NCBI GenBank assembly: GCA_963703355.1
Contig: OY969813.1
Location: 1,364,001 to 1,428,000, forward strand
Direction: 5' to 3'
DNA: 64,000 bases
From: Puia sp963703355
GTDB lineage: Bacteria > Bacteroidota > Bacteroidia > Chitinophagales > Chitinophagaceae
Shown: in pieces, positions 44,263 to 52,107 of the stretch
Layout: the number at the start of each line of letters is the position of its first letter
Numbering within the stretch: the first letter of the stretch is position 1
Notes under the pieces: model-generated
Databases searched by the model: none
What the model saw: only the letters and a program-made list of their open reading frames with translations
Told to the model about the DNA's origin: nothing
Made by a program: the position numbers and the translations under genes

Positions 44263-45165
44263 ATGTGGGCTGCGGAAAAAAAAGGTTTTAAAGCATGGCT
44301 GCAATTGGAAAAATCACTGTCCGATCATTCAGTCGAAGCTTACCTGAGGGATATTGAAAAACTTACGCAATATCTTGAACTCCAGAAAACAGAACTGTCA
44401 ATTGATGCCATCACATTGAGCGAACTACAGTCATTTCTTAAATGGATCGCAAATCTTGGCATGACATCCAGTTCCCAATCCCGAATTGTATCAGGCATCC
44501 GTTCATTTTTCAAATACTGTGTACAGGAGAATCTTACAAGACAGGATCCGACATTGTTATTGGAAACGCCTAAACTCAGAAGGCCACTTCCCGATTTCCT
44601 GAGTGTTGAAGAAATAAATAGTATTATTGGCGCCATAGATCTCAGCAAACCGGAAGGTGAAAGAAATCGCGCCATTCTTGAAACCATGTATAGTTGCGGA
44701 CTTCGTGTATCGGAGTTGGTAAATCTGCGACTCTCTTCGATATATCCGGAACTGGGTTTTGTGAAGGTGATCGGTAAGGGCGATAAAGAAAGACTCGTTC
44801 CGATCGGGAATACGGCATTGAAATTTATAAATATTTATCGCAGTCAAATTCGGTCGCATATCAAAATAAAAAAAGGAAACGAAGACATACTTTTTCTGAA
44901 TCGACGCGGATCGGCACTTTCAAGGCAAATGATATTTGTTTTATTAAATGCGCTTGTTGTCATTGCAGGGGTCAAAAAAAATGTATCCCCTCATACGTTT
45001 CGGCATTCGTTCGCCACTCACCTCGTAGAAGGGGGCGCAGATCTTCGCGCAGTACAGGAAATGTTGGGGCACGAAAGCATTACCACAACGGAAATCTATA
45101 CACACCTGGATCGCGCGTTCCTTCGTGAAACGCTGCAGAAATACCATCCTGCTTTTCAGGTCTGA
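44263..45165 (+). CDS. xerD: Tyrosine recombinase XerD
   Basis: 300 residues from the ATG at 44263; GTG 44242 gives seven extra residues. SAM-like N-terminal domain (WLQLEKSLSDHSVEAYLRD), then catalytic residues Arg148 (SCGLRVSEL), His244-x-x-Arg247 (HTFRHSF), His270 (LGHESI) and the nucleophile Tyr279 (EIYTHLD), plus GKGDKERLVP. All match XerC/XerD. It is probably the housekeeping dimer-resolution recombinase at dif. No integron or phage genes surround it. XerD versus XerC rests on overall resemblance. Confidence 0.92.
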   Translation: MWAAEKKGFKAWLQLEKSLSDHSVEAYLRDIEKLTQYLELQKTELSIDAITLSELQSFLKWIANLGMTSSSQSRIVSGIRSFFKYCVQENLTRQDPTLLLETPKLRRPLPDFLSVEEINSIIGAIDLSKPEGERNRAILETMYSCGLRVSELVNLRLSSIYPELGFVKVIGKGDKERLVPIGNTALKFINIYRSQIRSHIKIKKGNEDILFLNRRGSALSRQMIFVLLNALVVIAGVKKNVSPHTFRHSFATHLVEGGADLRAVQEMLGHESITTTEIYTHLDRAFLRETLQKYHPAFQV

Positions 45166-45281
45166 CCAAAATTATATTGGAACACTATCATCGACTCATT
45201 AAAATGCCCATAATCGTTTGCATTCTGGCAAGATTGTTGAATTCTTAGTGGTATTAACCTATCTACATAAAATCAGGAAAT

Positions 45282-45572
45282 ATGAGCTTACAAAGACTAT
45301 TTACAGCAACATTATCAGGCATCGTAATCGGAATCTTAATTGCTCCAGCCAAGGGCACTGACACAAGGAAAAAAATTAATGATTCCGTTGAGAGTCTTAA
45401 AGATAAGATCAAACGTATGCGTGGAACTACCAATGAAGAATTGGATGAGCTCCACAGGGTATTCGAACACGAAGTGACGGGCCTGCGCGAAGACGTAAGG
45501 GAAAAAGTGCTACGACTTATTGAAGTGAGTAAAAAAGGCTACAACCATATACGCTCGGAGGCTTTGTCTTAA
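45282..45572 (+). CDS. YtxH-like small membrane-associated protein
   Basis: 96 residues. A short Gly/Ile-rich helix (LSGIVIGILIAPAKGTDTRKK) is followed by an amphipathic coiled region. This is the YtxH/gas-vesicle-GvpP-like layout seen in stress-linked proteins of many bacteria. The stop is immediately followed by a heptamer array of AACGCNN words. Confidence 0.8.
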   Translation: MSLQRLFTATLSGIVIGILIAPAKGTDTRKKINDSVESLKDKIKRMRGTTNEELDELHRVFEHEVTGLREDVREKVLRLIEVSKKGYNHIRSEALS

Positions 45573-45573
45573 T

Positions 45574-45698
45574 AACGCTTAACGCATAACGCCGAACGCC
45601 AAATTCTTAGCTTTAAGACTTATGCCTTCGACCTTAAGATTTACGCATTGCGCCTTCGGCCGTAAGCTTTAAGCCTTGTGCCATCGGCCTTAAGCCTT
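45574..45698. repeat. Heptamer arrays at the YtxH/symporter convergent end, reaching into the symporter gene
   Basis: 45574-45601: AACGCTT AACGCAT AACGCCG AACGCCA. 45608-45698: thirteen heptamers of the GCNTT family (TAGCTTT AAGACTT through AAGCCTT). The second block covers the last 22 codons and stop of the symporter gene. Confidence 0.88.
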
Positions 45699-47382
45699 CC
45701 AGGATCAAACTCAACAAGATAACGCCGATGGCGCCGATTACATTCAGCCAAAGGAAGCTGATATGTACAATTCCTTTTTGAAATAACACGAAAATAAAAA
45801 GGACAAAAACTTCTATAGTAACTGCACTGATAAAAACTGGAGTTGCAGTCACTTTTTTAAAATAAAAGGCAACGAGAAATATTCCGAGCGTAACGCCATA
45901 AAATAAAGAACCCAAAAGATTTACCGCTTCAATTAAACTGTTGCCGATATTATAGAAGAATTGCGCAACACAAACACAAAATATTCCCCAAAGCAATGTA
46001 TATAATTGGGAATACTTGTATTCCTTTGCCTGGCTCATGGGTTTAACAACCCATCTTTTATGCAGATCATTAATAGTTGCCGACGAAAGTGCATTCAGAG
46101 ATGCTGCTATCGATCCCCATGCCGATAAGAAAATTACTGCTATCAATAATCCGATCAATCCCCTCGGAAGATGGTCTACTACAAAACGAAGAAAAATATA
46201 ATTCGTATCGTTTGAATCTCCTTTTACATCTTTATCATTTAACCAGCGTTTTATAATCGTTCTGAATTCTGTTTGTTTCTTTTGAACATACTGCATCGTA
46301 AGACCCTGACGCATCCTGTTTTCGGCTGAAGATTCAGAGGACGGAACCATTCCTGCTACTTTTTCATTTTGCAAAACTTCATAGTCGTTCAGTATAATTT
46401 TCAATGAATCGGCATATTTAGTTTTACTAAGCAGATTCAATTGTGTCTGGTTAAAAAACAAGGGTTCCTTTACGAATTGGTAATAGGAAAAAACAAGAAC
46501 ACCCAACAAAAGGATTCCGAATTGCATTGGAATTTTAACAAGGCCATTCATCAGCAGGCTGAGACGACTTTCGCGAGTGGACCGCGCAGTAAGATATCTG
46601 CCCACCTGCGATTGATCTGTACCGAAATAGGATAACGCCAGAAAAAACCCCCCAATCAATCCACTCCATATATTATAACGATCATTCCATTGAAAACCGT
46701 TTTCATTTTCTCCGCTTGTAATGACATTCAATTTTCCCGCCTTACCACCAATATGTAACGCATCAGTGAGTCCAAGATTTCCTGGTAGCAGGTGTACAAC
46801 CATGTATCCGACTGCAAACATGCAGGCAAAAATGATAATTATCTGGATTTGCTGCGTATAGGCTACAGCCTTGGCACCTCCCGTAAATGTGTAAATAATC
46901 AATATGCCGCCCATCAGAATATTCGTCCACATAATATTCCATCCTAACAGAGATGAAAGAATAATGGAAGGAGCCGAAATGCTTATACCGGTGGAGATTC
47001 CTCTTTGAAACAAAAACAACAGAGATGTAAAAGATCTCGTTTTACCGTCGAACCTTTTTTCCAGAAATTCGTACGCAGTAAATAATTTTAATTTATAAAA
47101 GACGGGTACAAAAGTGATACAGAGCACAACCATAGCGAGTGGCAATCCAAAATAATATTGAATAAACCGCATCCCGTCTGTATAAGCCTGTCCTGGAGCA
47201 GATAGAAAAGTAACCGCGCTTGCCTGGGTTCCAATAATTCCAAACAAAATCAAGTACCATGAAGAGCTGCGATTGAGGAGGAAATAACTTTCGAGATTTT
47301 TTTCAGCTCTCCCCTTATATAATCCGTAGAGGATAATACCAACCAGCGTTAAGATGAGGACGATCCAGTCGATATAACTCAT
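45634..47382 (-). CDS. Sodium:solute symporter (SSS family)
   Basis: 582 residues with about 13 membrane helices. SSSWYLILFGIIGTQASAVTFLSAPGQAYTDGM, the GGAKAVAYTQQIQ segment and SAWGSIAASLNALSSATINDL are typical SSS blocks with Na+-site Ser/Thr residues. A soluble insert lies around 310-390. The last 22 residues follow a seven-residue period (LRPMAQG, LKLTAEG, AMRKS), encoded by the heptamer array, so the natural end may once have been near ILLSLILE. Its ATG overlaps the stop of a 40-aa membrane protein by ATGA. Substrate unknown; perhaps the product of the PIG-L enzyme upstream. Confidence 0.9.
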   Translation of the reverse strand: MSYIDWIVLILTLVGIILYGLYKGRAEKNLESYFLLNRSSSWYLILFGIIGTQASAVTFLSAPGQAYTDGMRFIQYYFGLPLAMVVLCITFVPVFYKLKLFTAYEFLEKRFDGKTRSFTSLLFLFQRGISTGISISAPSIILSSLLGWNIMWTNILMGGILIIYTFTGGAKAVAYTQQIQIIIIFACMFAVGYMVVHLLPGNLGLTDALHIGGKAGKLNVITSGENENGFQWNDRYNIWSGLIGGFFLALSYFGTDQSQVGRYLTARSTRESRLSLLMNGLVKIPMQFGILLLGVLVFSYYQFVKEPLFFNQTQLNLLSKTKYADSLKIILNDYEVLQNEKVAGMVPSSESSAENRMRQGLTMQYVQKKQTEFRTIIKRWLNDKDVKGDSNDTNYIFLRFVVDHLPRGLIGLLIAVIFLSAWGSIAASLNALSSATINDLHKRWVVKPMSQAKEYKYSQLYTLLWGIFCVCVAQFFYNIGNSLIEAVNLLGSLFYGVTLGIFLVAFYFKKVTATPVFISAVTIEVFVLFIFVLFQKGIVHISFLWLNVIGAIGVILLSLILEGLRPMAQGLKLTAEGAMRKS

Positions 47383-47501
47383 GAAAAATGTTTGGTAAAA
47401 AGGTAGAATAGCAAGATGAGGAGCACAAGGCAGCCTACTACCAGTATATACCAGGAATTCCAGGACCTAAATAACGGCGGCTTTTCGTCCTCCTGTTTCA
47501 T
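47379..47501 (-). CDS. 40-aa single-span membrane protein
   Basis: Found by direct reading. ATG at 47501, TGA at 47379, which overlaps the symporter start as ATGA. A charged N-terminus (MKQEDEKPPLFRSW) precedes one helix (WYILVVGCLVLLILLFYLF) and a KHFS tail. The tight coupling and clear topology argue it is real and may be a small symporter subunit or stabiliser. Confidence 0.7.
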   Translation of the reverse strand: MKQEDEKPPLFRSWNSWYILVVGCLVLLILLFYLFTKHFS

Positions 47502-47502
47502 A

Positions 47503-47664
47503 TTACTTTTTTGAATCGCTTCCGCGATTTGCCATCAGCATGGCGGCAATTAATCCCAGCATCAAGCCAATCAACATGCCGATAGTAACTTTCTTAATCA
47601 ACCGGCCAATTACAATACCTGTTACAATGGCTACAATAAATGCAATATCTTTTCGATTCAGCAT
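47503..47664 (-). CDS. 53-aa two-helix membrane protein
   Basis: Found by direct reading. ATG at 47664, 3 bp after the PIG-L stop; TAA at 47503, one base before the next small gene's ATG. Two hydrophobic segments (IAFIVAIVTGIVIGRLI and IGMLIGLMLGLIAAMLM) with Gly-rich helix packing motifs and a polar tail (NRGSDSKK). Position and spacing indicate it belongs to the PIG-L to symporter operon. Function unknown. Confidence 0.65.
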   Translation of the reverse strand: MLNRKDIAFIVAIVTGIVIGRLIKKVTIGMLIGLMLGLIAAMLMANRGSDSKK

Positions 47665-47667
47665 GCG

Positions 47668-50148
47668 CTATTTCTTCTTTGTTTGATTGAGTGCAATAAG
47701 GTTGGCCAGCAGTCTGTAAGCACCGGGCACACCAGCTGGCAATTCCCGGAAAAAAACAAGACCTGTATAGGTAAAAGTTCCTTTGCCGTAAGAACCGATC
47801 ATCAAACTTCCATTCTGTTCAGGTTCATCTGCATCGTGCATGGATAAAACGGCCTGATATCTTAAATCCATGTGTTGGGCGAAATAAATTCCTCTTTCCT
47901 GTATCCAGCCATCAAAATCACCGGAGCTGATTTCATTGGGAAAATGAAACACCCGGTGACCAGGTATCAGGAATTTCACTGCAGCATCTTCTTCGGTTAC
48001 GCGGAAACTTGAAATTCCAAAAGGGTATGGACCAATGGCCACCGAATCTATTCCCAGATTGCGGTTGTATTGTACAATCAAATTGCCGCCGTTTTTTATG
48101 TAATCCATCAATATATTATACTTCCCGGCCAGCCAGTCATGAACGTCATAGGCCCTGACGCCGGCTATTACGGCATCGAGGTTCTGTAATGTGGAGGCTG
48201 TTAAAGAATTTTCATCCAATTTAACAACGGTATACCCCATCGCCGACAATGCATCCGGAACTTTGTCGCCCGCACCATCAACGTAACCCACACGGCTCCC
48301 CGCAATTTTCAGATTAACAGCAACTACGGTGGATTTCGCCGGCCTGAAATAGTCGATTCTCGGAATATGATCATAGGATATGGTACGACATTGAAGCAGG
48401 GTATCAGCAATTCCCCGATTTGTACTGACGGCCCAGGTATTCTGATTTAAATCATTCGAAATCACCGACTTCATAATGAAATGTTGTGTTCTGCCGGTCG
48501 TCTCTAATTTCTGTGTTTCAAATCCTGACAAATGTGTAAGTGAAACAGAGAACGGCGCAGCAGTTGATGCGTACATAGTTGCAGCAATTACCTTCTGTTG
48601 CTCAGTCACGCCCAATTCCCCTTCTTTTCCTTTTGTGAACACGAGTAATGAGGGATCACAGTAAACCATCCATACCGGAACGATCGTTAATGGCTGATAA
48701 GCCTCTCCTTTAACAGGATCGGTAAATTTATAGCAGACGCCTTGTTTAAATAAAAAAGGTTCACCACTAATAGTGACTGTAAAATACGCTTCCAGCGAAG
48801 GCGCATTTTGCGGATTCCCAATCAGCGTTTGATCGTGTACGTTATATGATCCTGCCGACATGGTTTCGGTCAGCCAATAGGGCTGTGAAATGGGCAAGTC
48901 ACGCAACGATATTGGGCGAACAAGTGAATAATTGATATTTGTTTGCAAAAGCAGATTGCAGGAGGTGTCCTGGTTGTTCAGTCTGACTGAATTGAGCAAT
49001 ACGGAAACAGGCGTCCGGTTTATGACCCGCACACTAACCGGAATCGTTTGATTCACGAGTGCGTATGCCTGAGGAACAGTAGCTTCAAGATACAATCCAC
49101 TGCATGCCTGAATGAGTGCCATGGATTCTTTCAATTTCTGATCGCGCCAATATCCCGACGGCAATACATTGATGGCTTTGTAAATATCCACTAGCGCAGG
49201 AACGGACAGGTAAGGTGCTTCGGGGTGATAATCATTTATTAACTGATCAATCATTTTTGAAATCGCTGCACCATGAGGAACGCGATTCCAGCTGCAGTCA
49301 ATATGCTGGAGTAATGAAGAATCCGCTTTCTCTCCGCTGATTAATGTAAAATATTCTGTTGCTTTTCCTCTGGAATGTGGAATTCCGAATCCCTGGGAAC
49401 GGTGTTGACTTCTACTGTCCGCAGCTATTTCGCCATAACTTTTTCCAATAAGTGGATTATATCCTCCCACATCTATTTTAAGTTGATCTTCGCTTGTTGT
49501 GTTGATAGTTCCAAATCTGTAATTGTTCCAGAAAAGACGATTCGTTTTCCAGGGCTGTACTCCATACTTGAATTGTTCCGGAAATTGATTTGGATCTGCA
49601 GCTGCACTAAATGCCAAACGGGCAAGAACTGAAGAAGCTGAATGTTGTCCATGACCTGCTCGCTTATCTTCGGGAAATCTGGTGATAATGACATCAGGTT
49701 GAAATTTTCTTATAATCCAAACAACATCACTCAATATTTTTTGCTCATCCCATAGCCGAAGTGATTCGGCGGTTGATTTTGAAAATCCAAAATCATACGC
49801 TCTTGAAAAAAATTGTTCTGCTCCATCCTGTTTTCTGGCGGCCAAAAGTTCCTGCGTTCTGATCAGGCCGAGTTCGATGCCCTGCTCATCCCCTATCAGG
49901 TTTTGCCCTCCATCGCCCCTGGTAAGTGAGAGATATCCGGTTCGATAAAGTTTATCCTTCGAAAGCCAGGTCAGTAGTAGTGTATTTTCATCATCGGGGT
50001 GTGCTGCAATGTATAATACAGATCCCAACACTTCCAGTTTTTTCATCCGGAGCAGCATCTCCGACGCATTCATCGTTTCGGGAATTTGAGCGAAAGAACT
50101 TGCCGAAAACAGAAGTAAAACACAAAGGAAGACGAAGATAACTTTCAT
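47668..50148 (-). CDS. Large exported PIG-L family deacetylase
   Basis: 826 residues with a signal peptide (MKVIFVFLCVLLLFSASSFAQ). PIG-L domain at about 35-260 carries the zinc motif AAHPDDEN and a later HGQHSASS His. PIG-L enzymes remove N-acetyl groups from GlcNAc-type sugars. The remaining 560 residues include beta-sandwich sequence and a terminal glutamine-amidotransferase-like region (DAVIAGVRAYDVHDWLAGKY, NGGNLIVQYN). Two tiny membrane proteins and a symporter follow at 3-, 1- and ATGA-type spacings, suggesting hydrolysis outside and uptake inside. Confidence 0.9.
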   Translation of the reverse strand: MKVIFVFLCVLLLFSASSFAQIPETMNASEMLLRMKKLEVLGSVLYIAAHPDDENTLLLTWLSKDKLYRTGYLSLTRGDGGQNLIGDEQGIELGLIRTQELLAARKQDGAEQFFSRAYDFGFSKSTAESLRLWDEQKILSDVVWIIRKFQPDVIITRFPEDKRAGHGQHSASSVLARLAFSAAADPNQFPEQFKYGVQPWKTNRLFWNNYRFGTINTTSEDQLKIDVGGYNPLIGKSYGEIAADSRSQHRSQGFGIPHSRGKATEYFTLISGEKADSSLLQHIDCSWNRVPHGAAISKMIDQLINDYHPEAPYLSVPALVDIYKAINVLPSGYWRDQKLKESMALIQACSGLYLEATVPQAYALVNQTIPVSVRVINRTPVSVLLNSVRLNNQDTSCNLLLQTNINYSLVRPISLRDLPISQPYWLTETMSAGSYNVHDQTLIGNPQNAPSLEAYFTVTISGEPFLFKQGVCYKFTDPVKGEAYQPLTIVPVWMVYCDPSLLVFTKGKEGELGVTEQQKVIAATMYASTAAPFSVSLTHLSGFETQKLETTGRTQHFIMKSVISNDLNQNTWAVSTNRGIADTLLQCRTISYDHIPRIDYFRPAKSTVVAVNLKIAGSRVGYVDGAGDKVPDALSAMGYTVVKLDENSLTASTLQNLDAVIAGVRAYDVHDWLAGKYNILMDYIKNGGNLIVQYNRNLGIDSVAIGPYPFGISSFRVTEEDAAVKFLIPGHRVFHFPNEISSGDFDGWIQERGIYFAQHMDLRYQAVLSMHDADEPEQNGSLMIGSYGKGTFTYTGLVFFRELPAGVPGAYRLLANLIALNQTKKK

Positions 50149-50263
50149 GCTTAACGCGGATCTTGAGAGTTCAAATTAATAAATCCCCGATAAAACGAAT
50201 GCGTTATTATATTGACGGCAATGCAATGGAATACCTTCGTTATTTTTACATAATTTCCAAGTA

Positions 50264-51973
50264 ATGCATATGATATTGAAAACGACGATTTTTTTGCCAA
50301 TCGCAATGGCTTTCTGTTTTTCGGTGGTGTATAGTCAGGATAATCAAAACAAAGTGCAGGAATCGAAGAAACTTATCCAATGCCGGAACGGAGCAGTAGT
50401 ATCCGCAAATCCCTTTGCAAGCCGGGTTGGCATCAACATGTTGAAAGAAGGTGGAAACGCTGTGGATGCTGCCATCGCCACGCAACTTGCACTAGCAGTT
50501 GTATACCCTGCTGCGGGTAATATCGGAGGCGGAGGGTTTATGGTAGCCCGCCTGGCAAACGGGAAAAATGTAACGATAGATTTCAGGGAGAAAGCGCCGG
50601 CCGCAGGCAGCAGGAATATGTATCTTGATGATAAAGAAAATGTGATCGAAGGCAAAAGTGAAAACGGGCACCTTTCCTCGGGGGTACCTGGCGCAGTAGC
50701 GGGTATATTTGCCTGTTACCCATATGCAAAACTGCCTTTCAGTAAACTCATTCAACCCGCAATAGATCTGGCAGAAAAAGGTTTCCCGATTACGGCAGCG
50801 GAAGCAGCCGATCTGAATGAAACCCAGGATGATTTCAAAAAATATAATACGGTAACACCTGTATTTGTAAAAGCTTCAGGCTGGAAAGCAGGCGACCTGC
50901 TTGTTCAAAAAGATCTTGCAAATACATTGAAACGAATAAGAGATCACGGGGCAAAAGGTTTTTATGAAGGAGAAACTGCAAGGCTGATTGTGGAAGAAAT
51001 GCAAAGAGGAAAGGGGTTGATCAGTTATGAAGATCTCAAAAATTATACAGCGAAGGAGCGGCAACCGGTAGTATTCACCTATAAAAAAGACTACACCTTA
51101 ATAACTATGCCCCTGCCCAGCAGCGGTGGCGTACTTCTTCCTCAGATGATGCGTATGGTTGAAGACAGAAATCTCAACGAACACGGCTTTGAATCACTGT
51201 ATTCCGTTCATTTAATGGCAGAAGTGGAAAGACTTGCATATGCAGATCGCGCAAAATACCTGGGAGATGTTGACTTTTATAAAGTGCCAACGAAGACATT
51301 GACAAGTTATCCCTACGTACAACAACGCATGAAGAATTTTAAACCAGATTCAGCAGGCAACAGCGAATCCATTCAGGCAGGGGTGATTGCAGAGAGTGAA
51401 GAAACAACCCATTTTGATACTTACGATCGGGATGGTAATTGTGTTTCTATCACTACCACCCTCAATGGAGGGTATGGGTCCCGGACAGTAGTGGCAGGCG
51501 CCGGATTTCTGTTAAATAATGAAATGGATGATTTTAGTATAAAACCAGGAGTACCCAACATGTACGGCGCAGTTGGAGGCGAAGCAAATGCCATCGCTCC
51601 CGGTAAAAGAATGCTCAGCTCGATGACTCCAACCATCGTGTTGTACAAAGACAAGCCTTTTCTAGTAGTGGGTACACCGGGAGGCACGACGATTACTACT
51701 TCCGTTTTTCAAACACTTATTGACATCATTGATTTTGGCATGTCGCCCTCAGACGCAGTGAACAAACCCAAATTTCATCACCAGTGGCTCCCCGATATTC
51801 TTTATGTTGAGAAAGGTTTTCCGTCTGAAGTAACCGCAGAATTGAAAAAAATGGGTTATCATGTTGAAGAACGCGAGGCCATCGGACGAACTGAAGTTAT
51901 CCGCATTTCTTCATCAGGGAAAATTGAAGCGGTTGCAGACTGGCGGGGAGACGACGATGCTGAAGGCTATTAA
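50264..51973 (+). CDS. ggt: Gamma-glutamyltransferase
   Basis: 569 residues with a signal peptide (about 1-24, ending VVYSQ). GGNAVDAAIATQLALAVVYP and GNIGGGGFMVAR are alpha-subunit motifs, SGVPGAVAG follows, and the nucleophile Thr381 begins TTHFDTYDRDGN after self-cleavage. The GLSSxLNNEMDDF-type block (FLLNNEMDDFSI) and LSSMTPTIV follow. A true periplasmic GGT for glutathione or gamma-glutamyl peptides. A related but repeat-bearing enzyme lies at 31343. Confidence 0.96.
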   Translation: MHMILKTTIFLPIAMAFCFSVVYSQDNQNKVQESKKLIQCRNGAVVSANPFASRVGINMLKEGGNAVDAAIATQLALAVVYPAAGNIGGGGFMVARLANGKNVTIDFREKAPAAGSRNMYLDDKENVIEGKSENGHLSSGVPGAVAGIFACYPYAKLPFSKLIQPAIDLAEKGFPITAAEAADLNETQDDFKKYNTVTPVFVKASGWKAGDLLVQKDLANTLKRIRDHGAKGFYEGETARLIVEEMQRGKGLISYEDLKNYTAKERQPVVFTYKKDYTLITMPLPSSGGVLLPQMMRMVEDRNLNEHGFESLYSVHLMAEVERLAYADRAKYLGDVDFYKVPTKTLTSYPYVQQRMKNFKPDSAGNSESIQAGVIAESEETTHFDTYDRDGNCVSITTTLNGGYGSRTVVAGAGFLLNNEMDDFSIKPGVPNMYGAVGGEANAIAPGKRMLSSMTPTIVLYKDKPFLVVGTPGGTTITTSVFQTLIDIIDFGMSPSDAVNKPKFHHQWLPDILYVEKGFPSEVTAELKKMGYHVEEREAIGRTEVIRISSSGKIEAVADWRGDDDAEGY

Positions 51974-51981
51974 ACCGAATG

Positions 51982-52040
51982 CGGTTAAGGGTTATGGTGT
52001 ATGGCACCCTTTTAATTCATAATCCATAACCCATAACTCA
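51982..52040. repeat. GGGTTAT / CATAACC heptamer words after ggt
   Basis: Left AAGGGTTATGG and right ATCCATAACCCATAACTCAT form an imperfect inverted repeat 10 bp after the ggt stop and 70 bp before the tamB start, consistent with a terminator-like element. Confidence 0.65.
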
Positions 52041-52058
52041 TCGAACCCATTGAACCGC

Positions 52059-52089
52059 TTGTAGATCCAGCATGCTTTTTGTACTTTAG
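52059..52089 (+). promoter_or_regulatory. Candidate tamB promoter (TTG-N20-TACTTTAG)
   Basis: TTG at 52059-52061 and TACTTTAG at 52082-52089 (one mismatch to TAnnTTTG). It would start transcription about 10-15 nt before the proposed CTG start. Confidence 0.4.
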
Positions 52090-52107
52090 CCCTACTAATC
52101 TTCGTAT

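Noticed and set aside
44263..45165. Integrase of a mobile island
   Set aside because: Catalytic and overall features fit housekeeping XerD, and no phage, integron or conjugative genes or attachment repeats adjoin it.
50264..51973. Recent duplication of the two GGT genes
   Set aside because: The two proteins differ strongly around the nucleophile (TTSIEACDEEGW versus TTHFDTYDRDGN), so they are distant paralogues, not a recent copy.
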